Source: Microbacterium helvum
GTDB lineage: Bacteria; Actinomycetota; Actinomycetes; Actinomycetales; Microbacteriaceae
Assembly: GCF_014779795.1 (NCBI RefSeq)
Contig: NZ_JACXZS010000003.1
Location: 248,001 to 312,000, forward strand
Direction of reading: 5' to 3'
Length of the DNA: 64,000 nucleotides
A program made the position numbers and the translations under genes. This document shows positions 43,832-52,449 of the stretch, piece by piece. A model generated the notes under the pieces. The model saw nothing but the letters and a program-made list of their open reading frames with translations, was not told the origin of the DNA and searched no databases. Within the stretch, counting starts at the first letter, position 1. Every line of letters starts with the position of its first letter.

Positions 43832-46018
43832 ATGGTCAACGGTGACGGTGCCGTCCATACCCTGCGGGCGGCGGGCGTCGCGCTGGTCGTCGACCTGGCG
43901 GGACCGCATCCCCGCGTGCTGCATTGGGGCGCCGACCTGGGCGACCTCGACCCGGAAGCCGCCGCTGCGCTGCGCGTCACCGCGGTGCCCGCGGTGCTCA
44001 ACAACTCGCCCGACGTCCCCCGCGTGTTCTCCGTGTGGCCGACCGAGCAGGACGGCTGGGCGGGCACTCCCGCGCAGGCCGGACACCGCGGTGGCACCGC
44101 GACCACGCCGCGCCCTCGCCTCGTCGACGCCGACGTCGTCCACGCCACGGACGGCGGCGGCCGCATCGCACTCCGCTTCGACGACGACGTCGCCGGCACC
44201 TGCGCCCGTCTGCAGTACGGCATGGACGCCGCCGGCGTGCTGTCGATCGACCTCTCGATCGAGAATCCCGCGGAGGCGGCATCCCCCTATTCCGTGGATG
44301 GCCTGCGGGCGCTCGTCCCCCTGCCCGATCGGGCGGGCGAGCTGCTCGACTTCACCGGCAAATGGTGCCGCGAGCGCTCGCCGCAGCGGCTGCCGTTCGC
44401 GTTCGGCACGCACGCACGGCGTGCACGGCGCGGCAAGCCCGGCCATGACACACCGTTCCTGCTCGTCGCCGGAACGCCCGCGTTCGGATTCGGGCACGGC
44501 GAGGTGTGGGGCGCCCACTTGGCGTGGAGCGGCGACGGCGAGTACCTCGCCGAGCGGCTGCCCGAGGGCGCCGGCGCGCTGTCGCGCGTCATCGGGGCGG
44601 GAGAGCTCCTGCGATCGGGAGAGATGGTGCTGCAGCCCGGCGAGCGCTACGACGCGCCGACCGTGCTGTTCACCTGGTCCGACCGAGGGCTCGACGGGCT
44701 GTCGGCGCGGTTCCACCGGCGGCTCCGCGCCCGCCGCAGCCACCCGGGTTCGCCCCGCCCGCTCGTGCTCAACACCTGGGAGGCGGTGTACTTCGACCAC
44801 GACCTCGAGCGTCTCGTCCAGATCGCCGACCGCGCCGCCGAGGTGGGCGTCGAGCGCATCGTGCTCGACGACGGCTGGTTCCAGGGGCGCCGCGACGCCA
44901 ACGCCGGCCTCGGCGACTGGCTCGTCGACGAGCGGGTGTGGCCGGACGGCCTCGGGCCCTTCGTCGACGCCGTCCGCGCGCGCGGCATGCAGTTCGGCCT
45001 GTGGTTCGAGCCCGAGATGATCAGCCCCGACTCCGACCTCGCCCGGGCGCACCCAGACTGGGTGCTGGCGCCGCGGGAAGGAGTCGGGCCGACCGCGCGC
45101 AGCCAGCATGTGCTCGACATCGCGAACCCCGACGCGTACGCGCTCGTCCTCGAGCGCATCAGCGCGCTGGTCGCCGAGTACGACATCGACTACCTCAAGT
45201 GGGACCACAACCGCGACCTCGTCGAACCCGTCGGCCGCCGCGGCGACGGCGACCGGCCCCTCGTGCACGACCAGACTCTCGCGCTGTACCGGCTGCTGGA
45301 CGAGTTGCGCGCCCGCCACCCGCGGCTGGAGATCGAGACGTGCTCGGGCGGCGGCGGGCGCGTCGACCTCGGCATCCTCGAACGCACCGACCGGGTGTGG
45401 GCGTCGGACTGCAACGACCCGGTCGAGCGGGCCCGCATCGAGCGCTGGACACGCCTGCTGGTGCCGCCCGAGCTGATCGGCTCGCACCTCGGCGCCGGTC
45501 GCTCCCACACGACATCGCGCGAGACCGACCTGTCGTTCCGCCTCGCCGTCGCGCTCACCGCGCACGCCGGCATCGAGTCCGACCTGACGGTCGCAGACCC
45601 CGACGACCTCGCGACCATCACCGCGTGGGCGGCGCTCTATCGCGAACTGCGCGACCTCATCCACACCGGCACCGTCGTCAACGCCGACCTGGCCGACGAC
45701 GCGGCGATGCTCACCGGCATCGTCGCGCCCGACGGCGGGCGGGCCCTGTTCACCTGGGCGCGTCTGGCGACCTCGCCCGACGGGCAGAGCGGCCGCGTGC
45801 GCTTCCCCGGCCTCGACGCCGCCGCGCACTACCGCGTGCGCGTGCGCGCCGAGCTCGGCCCGACGAGCCGTCATGAGGTGACCGATCCGGAGTGGATGCT
45901 CCCCGCCGTCGACGGCGGCATCGAACTGCCGGGCACTGTGCTCGCCGTCGCCGGGGTTCCGCTTCCCACGCTCAACCCGCAGCAGGCGCTGCTCTTCGAC
46001 GTCGTGAGGGTCGCATGA
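43832..46018 (+). CDS. Alpha-galactosidase (GH36)
   Basis: 728 residues, cytoplasmic. Layout: N-terminal beta-sandwich (1-300), catalytic barrel starting LVLNTWEAVYFDHD, nucleophile D458 in DYLKWDHNRD, the substrate-binding region ETCSGGGGRVDLG, acid/base D526 in WASDCNDPVER, then a C-terminal beta domain. Removes terminal alpha-linked galactose from oligosaccharides with retention. ATG 43832 has GGAGGAG 5 nt upstream; GTG 43826 lies within that site and is rejected. Together with GH27 downstream it gives an internal and an external alpha-galactosidase. Confidence 0.96.
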   Translation: MVNGDGAVHTLRAAGVALVVDLAGPHPRVLHWGADLGDLDPEAAAALRVTAVPAVLNNSPDVPRVFSVWPTEQDGWAGTPAQAGHRGGTATTPRPRLVDADVVHATDGGGRIALRFDDDVAGTCARLQYGMDAAGVLSIDLSIENPAEAASPYSVDGLRALVPLPDRAGELLDFTGKWCRERSPQRLPFAFGTHARRARRGKPGHDTPFLLVAGTPAFGFGHGEVWGAHLAWSGDGEYLAERLPEGAGALSRVIGAGELLRSGEMVLQPGERYDAPTVLFTWSDRGLDGLSARFHRRLRARRSHPGSPRPLVLNTWEAVYFDHDLERLVQIADRAAEVGVERIVLDDGWFQGRRDANAGLGDWLVDERVWPDGLGPFVDAVRARGMQFGLWFEPEMISPDSDLARAHPDWVLAPREGVGPTARSQHVLDIANPDAYALVLERISALVAEYDIDYLKWDHNRDLVEPVGRRGDGDRPLVHDQTLALYRLLDELRARHPRLEIETCSGGGGRVDLGILERTDRVWASDCNDPVERARIERWTRLLVPPELIGSHLGAGRSHTTSRETDLSFRLAVALTAHAGIESDLTVADPDDLATITAWAALYRELRDLIHTGTVVNADLADDAAMLTGIVAPDGGRALFTWARLATSPDGQSGRVRFPGLDAAAHYRVRVRAELGPTSRHEVTDPEWMLPAVDGGIELPGTVLAVAGVPLPTLNPQQALLFDVVRVA

Positions 46019-46044
46019 GCGACTGACGCGTTCGCATCTTCTGG

Positions 46045-46070
46045 GAACCGCGCGACGGGGCGCGGGGTTC
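46045..46070 (+). terminator. Weak hairpin between the GH36 and GH27 genes
   Basis: GAACC (46045-46049) pairs with GGTTC (46066-46070), extended by a CGCG/CGCG step with a bulge. It may reduce read-through to the GH27 gene. Confidence 0.35.
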
Positions 46071-46099
46071 ACCGTCGAACCCACCGCAGAGAGGAAATC

Positions 46100-48559
46100 A
46101 TGAACACCAGGAACCGCCACGCCCTCGGGCGACGGTGGCTCGCGGCGCTCGCTGTCGCTGCCGTCGGCACGACCATCGGAATCGGAGGTGCCGCGGCCGC
46201 CGCGGAGCCCCGAGCCGAAGCCTCCACTCCCGCACCCGCGGTCGCACCCGCGGCGACGACGCCTGACGACGCGCTCGGAGCGCGGCCGTACATGGGATGG
46301 AGCAGCTACAGCATGCAGGTCTACGCCGGCAACGGATCCACATGGATCACCGCCGATCAGATCATGGCGCAGTCCGATGCCATGCACGCGAAGCTGCAGT
46401 CCGCCGGGTACGAGTACATCAACATCGACGCCGCGTGGAACGACGGCGTCGACGAGTACGGCCGCCCGACCCCGAGCGCGAAGCTGTATCCGAACGGCCT
46501 CCAGGCCGTGATCGACCACATCCACGCCAACGGGCAGAAAGTCGGGCTCTACGCGATCCCCGGCATCTCGCCGCAGGTGTACGAGGCCGACCTGCCGATC
46601 TACGGCGCCCCCGACTGCTCGACGGGCGACATCGTGAAGCAGCCGATCCAGCAGGCGGACTACTGGGGGATCGGGTACCGCATCGACTTCTCGAACCCGT
46701 GCGCCCAGAAGTACGTCGACTCGATCGCCGACATGTTCGGCCAGTGGGGCATCGACTTCCTGAAGTTCGACAGCGTGACCCCGGGATCCGGCATCGGAGA
46801 CCTGTCGCTCGACGCGCGCGACGACGTCAAGGCGTGGTCGCAGGCGCTGGAGCGCAACGGCATCTGGTTCGAGCTGTCGTGGGCGCTCGACATCCGGTAC
46901 GCCGACTACTGGGCGCAGTACGCGAACGGCTGGCGCGTCGAGTGGGATGTCGAGTGCTACTGCGAGAAGACGGCGCTCACGAACTGGAACAACATCGCCC
47001 GCCTCTTCCCGCGCGCTGCGGACTGGTGGCGCTACGCCGGCCCCGACCGCGGGTGGAACGACTTCGACTCGCTCAACGTCGGCAACGGCAAGATGGACGG
47101 CCTGACCAAGGACGAGCGGCGCACCGCGGCGACGCTGTGGGCGGTCTCGGCGGCGCCGATGTACGTCGGCAACGACCTGACGCAGCTCGACGACTACGGC
47201 ATCCAGCTGCTCACCAATTCCGAGGTCATCGCGGTCAACCAGGCCGGGCGACCGGCGCACCCCGTCTCGACGGCGTCCCCGCAGCAGACCTGGTACACCG
47301 CCAACCCCGACGGGTCGGTCACGGTCGCGGTCTTCAACCTCGGGCAGACGGATGCCGACATGACGGTGTCGCTGGCCGACGTGGGTCTCAGCGGTCAGGT
47401 CAAGGTGCGCGACCTGTGGGCCCAGAAGGACGTGGGCAAGGCCGAGGGGTCGTTCGTCGCCACCGACGTGCCCGTGCACGGCACGCGGCTGTTCACCTTC
47501 ACACCGGCGAAGGGCGCCACCGTCGCCCTGAACGACGACGACGCACAGCTGAAGTACGAGGGCGCGTGGTCGCGCAACGGCGGCGAGGAGCAGGTCGCGG
47601 CATCGCAGTCGCTCACCGTCTCGGTGTTCGACTCGTCGACGGGCGGCACGGCGCCCGCCACAGGCTCGTCGCGAGTCATCGCGGTGAACGACACGGACCC
47701 GGGCATCGCGTACAGCGGCAACTGGGGTCACAGCACGGGCCGCGGGCTCGGCGACTACCAGGACGACGTGCACTACGGCGAGGCCGACGGCAGTGCCTTC
47801 CAGTACTCGTTCGTGGGCACCGGCGTCGACTGGATCACCGAGACGCACTCGTCGCAGGGCGACGCCGAGGTGTACATCGACGGTGTGCTGGCCGCGACGG
47901 TCAGCACCTACCAGGCCGAGGGCCGAGGTGCGCAGCAGGTCGTGTTCAGCAAGCGCGACCTGCCGAACGGTAGCCACACGATCCGCGTCGTGAAGAAGTC
48001 CGGACAGTTCATGCTGCTCGACCGCCTCGACGTCGTGCAGGAGAGCCTGCTCGACATCGACCACGTCGCCTTCGACCGTGCCGCTCCCGAGGATGCGACC
48101 GTCCACGTGCTGCGCGACCCGGGCGAGCTGCTGGGCGTCTATCGTGACGGCGCTGCGCTCAAGAGCGGCACCGACTACACGGTCGAGGGGGATGCCGTCG
48201 TGTTCGGCGCCGGGTTCCTCGGGGCGCTCGCCGACGGCGACACCGCTCTGGAGTTCCGCTTCCGCGGCGATCTGCGTGACGACGTCCACTGGGCGAAGGA
48301 CGACGGCGCGGCGGTGTCGCTGACCTTCTCGGGCACCGCCGTCACCGTGAACGGCCCGATCGGTCCCGACCAGGGTGAGGTCGAGGTGTATCTCGACGGC
48401 AAGCTCGTCGACACCGTCGACCTGCACGGCGATGCGCGGCTCACGCAGCAGAAGCTGTTCGAGAAGAGCGGGCTGAAGAAGGGCCAGCACACGCTGCGGC
48501 TCGTGAAGACGTCGGGTGAGATCCTCCGCGTCGACGCCCTGTCGTACGTGACCGGCTGA
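46100..48559 (+). CDS. Secreted multidomain alpha-galactosidase (GH27)
   Basis: 819 residues. Signal peptide to about residue 35 (RRWLAALAVAAVGTTIGIG, AAAA). GH27 barrel from PYMGWSSYSMQVY to about 390: IDAAWNDG, nucleophile D224 in FLKFDSV, acid/base D283 in RVEWDVECYC, WNDFDSL. Then a beta domain (to ~480), a galactose-binding-like module with DDVHYGEADG (about 525-650), an X2-like Ig module (LDIDHVAFDRAAPEDATVH, about 652-715) and a second DDVHWAKDDG module to the end. The two DDVH modules are related repeats. It probably acts at the cell surface or outside, debranching polymer before uptake. GAGAGGA ribosome site. Confidence 0.94.
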   Translation: MNTRNRHALGRRWLAALAVAAVGTTIGIGGAAAAAEPRAEASTPAPAVAPAATTPDDALGARPYMGWSSYSMQVYAGNGSTWITADQIMAQSDAMHAKLQSAGYEYINIDAAWNDGVDEYGRPTPSAKLYPNGLQAVIDHIHANGQKVGLYAIPGISPQVYEADLPIYGAPDCSTGDIVKQPIQQADYWGIGYRIDFSNPCAQKYVDSIADMFGQWGIDFLKFDSVTPGSGIGDLSLDARDDVKAWSQALERNGIWFELSWALDIRYADYWAQYANGWRVEWDVECYCEKTALTNWNNIARLFPRAADWWRYAGPDRGWNDFDSLNVGNGKMDGLTKDERRTAATLWAVSAAPMYVGNDLTQLDDYGIQLLTNSEVIAVNQAGRPAHPVSTASPQQTWYTANPDGSVTVAVFNLGQTDADMTVSLADVGLSGQVKVRDLWAQKDVGKAEGSFVATDVPVHGTRLFTFTPAKGATVALNDDDAQLKYEGAWSRNGGEEQVAASQSLTVSVFDSSTGGTAPATGSSRVIAVNDTDPGIAYSGNWGHSTGRGLGDYQDDVHYGEADGSAFQYSFVGTGVDWITETHSSQGDAEVYIDGVLAATVSTYQAEGRGAQQVVFSKRDLPNGSHTIRVVKKSGQFMLLDRLDVVQESLLDIDHVAFDRAAPEDATVHVLRDPGELLGVYRDGAALKSGTDYTVEGDAVVFGAGFLGALADGDTALEFRFRGDLRDDVHWAKDDGAAVSLTFSGTAVTVNGPIGPDQGEVEVYLDGKLVDTVDLHGDARLTQQKLFEKSGLKKGQHTLRLVKTSGEILRVDALSYVTG

Positions 48560-48567
48560 CGTACGCG

Positions 48568-48603
48568 CCCGAGGCCGGACTCCGTGCGGAGTCCGGCCTC
48601 GGG
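48568..48603 (+). terminator. Terminator after the GH27 gene
   Basis: 17-bp perfect arms (CCCGAGGCCGGACTCCG, 48568-48584; complement 48587-48603) with a 2-nt loop, 8 bp after the stop. Confidence 0.85.
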
Positions 48604-48630
48604 TCGCCGTTCGTCGCCCGGAAAAGGCGA

Positions 48631-48662
48631 AACCCCCGCGATGTAGAAGCTACGCGAGGGTT
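48631..48662 (-). terminator. Terminator of the tRNA cluster
   Basis: On the minus strand AACCCTCGCGTAG pairs imperfectly with the following ACATCGCGGGGGTTT, ending in a short T-run, about 30 bp past tRNA-Phe. Confidence 0.5.
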
Positions 48663-48690
48663 CCTGGGGTGATTGTAACGATCACCCGTG

Positions 48691-48763
48691 TGGCTCCGAC
48701 CGGCATCGATCCGGTGACCTTTCGATTTTCAGTCGAACGCTCTACCAACTGAGCTACAGAGCC
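48691..48763 (-). tRNA. tRNA-Phe (GAA)
   Basis: 73 nt on the minus strand. D-arm GCTCAGTTGGTAGAGC, anticodon loop CTGAAAA giving GAA, T-arm with GGATCGATGCC; the acceptor stem GGCTCTG pairs with CGGAGCC with one G-U; CCA not encoded. Confidence 0.96.
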
Positions 48764-48835
48764 GTACGGCACATACAAGATCTGCCGCATCCTAGACGAA
48801 AGGCCCTCTTCAAGAAAAGGGCCCGTCGCTCGGAG

Positions 48836-48909
48836 CGACCCTGACGGGACTTGAACCCGCGACCTCCGCCGTGACAGGGCGGCACGCTAACCAACTGCGC
48901 TACAGGGCC
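48836..48909 (-). tRNA. tRNA-Asp (GTC)
   Basis: 74 nt on the minus strand. Anticodon loop CTGTCAC gives GTC; T-arm GCGGGTTCAAGTCCCGT; acceptor GGCCCTG/CAGGGTC. A short GGCCCT/AGGGCC hairpin separates it from tRNA-Phe. Confidence 0.96.
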
Positions 48910-48930
48910 ATGCTTATTCAATTGTGGGCG

Positions 48931-49003
48931 TGACCCCAACGGGATTCGAACCCGTGCTACCGCCGTGAAAGGGCGGCGTCCTAGGCCGCTAAACGATGGG
49001 GCC
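48931..49003 (-). tRNA. tRNA-Glu (TTC)
   Basis: 73 nt on the minus strand. Anticodon loop CTTTCAC gives TTC; T-arm ACGGGTTCGAATCCCGT; acceptor GGCCCCA/TGGGGTC. First of three tRNAs in transcription order Glu-Asp-Phe. Confidence 0.96.
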
Positions 49004-49036
49004 GGGTGAACCGCGGGGGCTCACTGCCGAGGACCA

Positions 49037-49066
49037 AGCATACGTAAACATCGCGCAAAACACCAA
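49037..49066 (-). promoter_or_regulatory. Promoter of the tRNA cluster
   Basis: On the minus strand TTGGTG (49066-49061) and TATGCT (49042-49037) are separated by 18 bp and lie about 30 bp before tRNA-Glu; it is one of the few clear two-box promoters in the window. Confidence 0.6.
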
Positions 49067-49154
49067 TCGAGGGCGTGGCGCTCTTGTGAAACCCCGTTCG
49101 CGGGGAGAAACTGTCGAGGTGACCGCTCCCTGAAGGCGGCCCTTCGACGTGCGA

Positions 49155-49192
49155 ATCTGGGGGTTGCGCACCGCCGATCTGGGGGTTGCGCA
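49155..49192 (+). repeat. Two 16-bp direct repeats upstream of the M23 peptidase gene
   Basis: ATCTGGGGGTTGCGCA at 49155-49170 and 49177-49192, 22 bp apart (two helical turns), about 50 bp before the start codon. Candidate activator sites or -35-region duplication. Confidence 0.6.
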
Positions 49193-49243
49193 TGTTACTG
49201 ATGTTGCTAGTGTGAAAACGCTGACGTCGCGAGGGGAGGACCC

Positions 49244-50659
49244 GTGCAACCCGACAACGTCACCGCCGACTCCACTGCGGAGTCCGATCTGCTCTCAGCG
49301 ACCGAGTGCGGGTGCGCCCCGTCGCCGGCCGAGCGCAAGCGGCTCTGGCCGACGATGAACCGTCGGGCGGCGCTCGGCCTGGGCATCCTCGGCGTCGCCG
49401 CGCTGAGCGCGTTCGGCACCGCGGTGAGCCCGCTCGGCAGCCGTGCGTTCGCCGCCGACTATCCGTCGTGGGACGACGTCGAGGCGGCCAAGGCCAACGA
49501 GGCCGCCAAGCAGGTCGAGATCACCAACATCCAGAACCTCATCGCGGGACTGCAGGCCGACGTCGACGCCAAGCGGCAGATCGCGCAGCAGGCCTCCGAG
49601 GAGTTCTACGCCGCGCAGCAGGCCTTCTTCGACGCGGCTCTGCGTGCCGACCAGCTGCAGCAACAGGCCGACGCGCAGGCTGCGGCAGCGACAGCCGCCG
49701 CCGACAAGGCAGGACGCGTCGCCGCACAGCTGTACCGCAACGGCGGCGACGACACCTCGATGGAGCTGTTCTTCTCGGGATCGGCCAAGGGCGCCGACGA
49801 CCTGCTCGCCCGCCTGGGCACGATGGACAAGCTCGTCGAGCGCAATCAGGATCTGTACGCGCAGGCGGTCACCGCCCGCGACTCCGCCCAGAGCCTCAGC
49901 GACCAGGCCGCGGTGCAGCGCACGGAGCGCGACCGGCTGCAGAAGCTCGCCGAAGAGAAGATGGTGGCCGCGCAGAAGGCCGCTGATGAGGCTCAGGCCG
50001 CTCTCGACCTGCAGACGGCGAAGCAGGGCGAGCTCGAGGCGCAGCTCGCCGCCCTGCAGGACACGACGGCGAAGACGATCGCCCAGTACCAGGAGGGCGA
50101 GCGCATCCGCAAGGAGGCCGAGGCCGCGGCAGCCGCCAAGGCGAAGGCCGACGCCGAGGCCGCAGCGCGCGCGAACTCCGGCGGCGGAGGCGGCGGCGGT
50201 GGTGGTGGCGGCGGAAGCGGCGGCGGTGGCGTCGTCATCGGCTCCGGCTGGTGCAGGCCCTCGTCGGGGTGGCGCAGTTCGGGCTACGGCAGGCGCGCCA
50301 CGCAGTGCGGCAGCCAGGGCTGCTCCAGCAGCTTCCACTACGGCGTCGACCTCGCCGCCGGCTGCGGATCCGGGATCTACGCGGCTTCTGCGGGTCGTGT
50401 CGTGTATGCCGGATGGAACGGCGGCTACGGCAACTACGTCAAGATCGACCACGGCGGCGGCATCGGCACCGGGTACGGCCACATCCGCAACGGCGGCATC
50501 TTCGTCGGCGTCGGCCAGTGGGTGTCTGCCGGCCAGCTCATCGCGAGCGAGGGCAACACCGGCCGATCGTTCGGCTGCCACTGCCACTTCGAGACCTACG
50601 TCAACGGCTACCCGGTCAACCCGGTCGACTTCATGGCGGCCCGGGGCATCTCGGTCTGA
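49244..50659 (+). CDS. M23 peptidoglycan endopeptidase with coiled-coil region
   Basis: 471 residues. An unusual cytoplasmic N-terminus of about 37 residues with ECGCAPS precedes a signal sequence with a twin-arginine-like MNRRAALGLGILG (from about residue 38) and an AFAAD cleavage site. A long coiled coil (about 75-310) of the PcsB/EnvC type follows, then a Gly-rich linker with twelve consecutive glycines, then the LytM/M23 domain with zinc ligands in HYGVDLA (about residue 364), GYGHI and CHCHFETY. It cuts peptide cross-links in the cell wall, probably at division. GTG start with GAGG ribosome site; an internal ATG at the RR motif is an alternative start. Confidence 0.9.
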   Translation: MQPDNVTADSTAESDLLSATECGCAPSPAERKRLWPTMNRRAALGLGILGVAALSAFGTAVSPLGSRAFAADYPSWDDVEAAKANEAAKQVEITNIQNLIAGLQADVDAKRQIAQQASEEFYAAQQAFFDAALRADQLQQQADAQAAAATAAADKAGRVAAQLYRNGGDDTSMELFFSGSAKGADDLLARLGTMDKLVERNQDLYAQAVTARDSAQSLSDQAAVQRTERDRLQKLAEEKMVAAQKAADEAQAALDLQTAKQGELEAQLAALQDTTAKTIAQYQEGERIRKEAEAAAAAKAKADAEAAARANSGGGGGGGGGGGGSGGGGVVIGSGWCRPSSGWRSSGYGRRATQCGSQGCSSSFHYGVDLAAGCGSGIYAASAGRVVYAGWNGGYGNYVKIDHGGGIGTGYGHIRNGGIFVGVGQWVSAGQLIASEGNTGRSFGCHCHFETYVNGYPVNPVDFMAARGISV

Positions 50660-50660
50660 C

Positions 50661-50726
50661 CCCCCTGAACGCAGAAGAGGTGGATGCCGGGCGCCCGGCA
50701 TCCACCTCTCTCGTTCGTTCAGGGGG
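50661..50726. terminator. Long hairpin terminator with GGATGCC inverted pair
   Basis: Inner perfect arms 50676-50692 and 50693-50709 contain the same TGGATGCCGGGC core as the palindrome at 9189-9236; outer arms CCCCCTGAACG (50661-50671) and CGTTCAGGGGG (50716-50726) extend the stem. It lies between convergent genes. Confidence 0.85.
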
Positions 50727-51260
50727 TCACAGCGTGCTGGGAGCCACGCCTTCACCCTGGGTCTTGGTCTGGCCCTCGTGCTCCTTGAAGCGGTCGAACG
50801 CCTCGGCGACGAGGCGCTCGGCCTCTGCCGCGTCTGCCCATTCGTCGACCTTGACCCACTTGCCGGGCTCCAGGTCCTTGTAGTGCTCGAAGAAGTGCGC
50901 GATCTCTTTCTGCAGGTACTCGGAGATGTCGCCGACGTCCTGGATGTGCGCCCACCGCGGGTCCTTGGCGAGCACGGCGACGACCTTGTCGTCGCCGCCG
51001 GCCTCGTCGCTCATCTTGAGCACGCCGACGGGGCGGACGCTCGCGAGGATGCCGGGCGCCAGGTCGACGTCGAGGATCACGAGCACGTCGAGCGGGTCGC
51101 CGTCCTCGCCGAGCGTGTTCTCGAAGAACCCGTAGTTCGTGGGGTAGCCCATGGGCGTGTACAGGATGCGGTCGAGGAAGACACGGCCGGTGCCGTGGTC
51201 GACCTCGTACTTCACGCGGCTGCCGCGCGGGATCTCGATGACGGCGTCGTACGCGCCCAT
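50727..51260 (-). CDS. ppa: Inorganic pyrophosphatase
   Basis: Family I soluble pyrophosphatase, 177 residues, hydrolysing PPi to phosphate in the cytoplasm. The signature DGDPLDVLV carries the metal-binding aspartates; [20 protein letters not shown] and DPRWAHI are conserved active-site segments. The C-terminus is slightly longer than usual ([16 protein letters not shown]). Strong AAGGAG ribosome site before ATG 51260. Confidence 0.97.
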   Translation of the reverse strand: MGAYDAVIEIPRGSRVKYEVDHGTGRVFLDRILYTPMGYPTNYGFFENTLGEDGDPLDVLVILDVDLAPGILASVRPVGVLKMSDEAGGDDKVVAVLAKDPRWAHIQDVGDISEYLQKEIAHFFEHYKDLEPGKWVKVDEWADAAEAERLVAEAFDRFKEHEGQTKTQGEGVAPSTL

Positions 51261-51324
51261 AGTGGTGCTCCTTCGGAAAGACTGCGGATGCCGTCGACAA
51301 GCCTAGTCGCGGCCCGCGATCCGG

Positions 51325-51351
51325 GTCGTTGAGAGGAGCGAAGACGAAACG
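51325..51351 (+). repeat. Single copy of the CGTTGAGCG...GACGAAACG repeat (shortened)
   Basis: GTCGTTGAGAGGAGCGAAG followed by ACGAAACG, lying 32 bp before the tilS -10 element. Confidence 0.75.
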
Positions 51352-51382
51352 AGGTGGGCCGCTCTCGAGAACCCGGCCCCGC

Positions 51383-51388
51383 TACCGT
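51383..51388 (+). promoter_or_regulatory. Leaderless -10 element of tilS (TACCGT)
   Basis: TANNNT hexamer ending 6 nt before GTG 51395. Confidence 0.6.
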
Positions 51389-51394
51389 GGACGC

Positions 51395-52393
51395 GTGGAC
51401 GCGCGCAGACCAGGACTGGACCCCGCCGTCGCCGAGGTGCGCCGGGCGGTCCGCCAGGCGCTGGCGGCGCTCGAGCCGGGTGGCACCGTCGTCGTGGCGC
51501 TCTCCGGCGGCGCCGATTCGCTCGCGCTGGCCGCCGCGACCGCGTTCGAGGCGCCCAAGCGCGGGCTGCGCACGGTGACGGTGACGATCGACCACGGTCT
51601 GCAGGATGGATCCGGGGATGCCGCAGCCGCCGCCGCGGCCGCGGCCGAGGCGCTGGGGCTCGAGGCCCGCATCGTGCGCGTCGAGGTGGGTGCCGCGGGC
51701 GGACCCGAGGCGGCGGCACGCGAGGCGAGGTACGACGCGCTGCGCGACGCGGCGATCGCCGAGGACGCTGCGGCGATCCTCACCGCGCACACCCTCGACG
51801 ACCAGGCCGAGACCGTGCTGCTGGGCCTTGCTCGCGGGTCGGGCGCGACGAGCCTGCAAGGCATGGCCGAGGCATCCGGCCTCTCCGGAGTGCTGCTGCT
51901 GCGGCCGCTGCTGGGTGTGCGGCGTGCGACGACCCGTGCCGCGTGCGCGGCCGAGGGACTGGAGCCGTGGGAGGACCCGCACAACCGCGACCCGCGGTTC
52001 GCGCGCGTGCGCGTGCGCGAGAAGGTGCTGCCGGTGCTCGAGGGCGAGCTCGGCCCGGGCATCGCCGAGGCGCTGGCCCGCACGGCCGCACAGCTGCGCG
52101 AAGACGCGGCGGCGTTCGACGAGATGATCGACGAGACGATCGAAGACATCGTCGAGCACGCCGAGGCCGGCATCTCGGTCTCGGCGGCGGCACTGGCGGC
52201 GAACCCCGCCGCGCTGCGGCACCGGATCATCCGGCTGGTCGTCGCGAGCGAGTTCCACCAGAGCCTCACGCGGGCGCAGACGCTCGAAGTGGCGCGGCTC
52301 GCGACGGACTGGTCGGGTCAGGGACCCATCGACCTGCCTGGATGCCGCGCCCGCCGTGCCGGCGGGCGCATCGAGTTCACTGCCCGTCGCTGA
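51395..52393 (+). CDS. tilS: tRNA(Ile)-lysidine synthase
   Basis: Converts the CAU anticodon of a minor tRNA-Ile to lysidine so that it reads AUA; essential. 332 residues, the short actinobacterial form. The PP-loop SGGADSLALAAA binds ATP; TIDHGLQ, LTAHTLDDQAETVLL and the RPLLGVRR region follow; C-terminal helical domain. The GTG start is supported by the leaderless -10. The last 39 bp including the stop are duplicated downstream. Confidence 0.95.
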   Translation: MDARRPGLDPAVAEVRRAVRQALAALEPGGTVVVALSGGADSLALAAATAFEAPKRGLRTVTVTIDHGLQDGSGDAAAAAAAAAEALGLEARIVRVEVGAAGGPEAAAREARYDALRDAAIAEDAAAILTAHTLDDQAETVLLGLARGSGATSLQGMAEASGLSGVLLLRPLLGVRRATTRAACAAEGLEPWEDPHNRDPRFARVRVREKVLPVLEGELGPGIAEALARTAAQLREDAAAFDEMIDETIEDIVEHAEAGISVSAAALAANPAALRHRIIRLVVASEFHQSLTRAQTLEVARLATDWSGQGPIDLPGCRARRAGGRIEFTARR

Positions 52394-52448
52394 GGAGACT
52401 TCTCTGCTGCGTGCCGGCGGGCGCATCGAGTTCACAGCCCACTGCTGA
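52355..52448 (+). repeat. 55-bp tandem duplication of the tilS 3' end
   Basis: Segments 52355-52393 and 52410-52448 (39 bp each, 35 or more matching) repeat with a 55-bp period; the second copy again ends in a stop and carries the hpt -10 immediately after. Confidence 0.85.
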
Positions 52449-52449
52449 A

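Noticed and set aside
43793..48490. Very long open frame (over 1500 codons) on the minus strand opposite the GH36 and GH27 genes
   Set aside because: Antisense shadow of GC-rich genes with GC-biased third positions; low-complexity His/Arg/Val-rich product, no ribosome site, and the plus strand has two clear enzymes.
48691..49003. Search for an rRNA operon or integrated element at the tRNA cluster
   Set aside because: The flanks are ordinary genes and terminators; no integrase, no duplicated tRNA 3' ends, no rRNA sequence.
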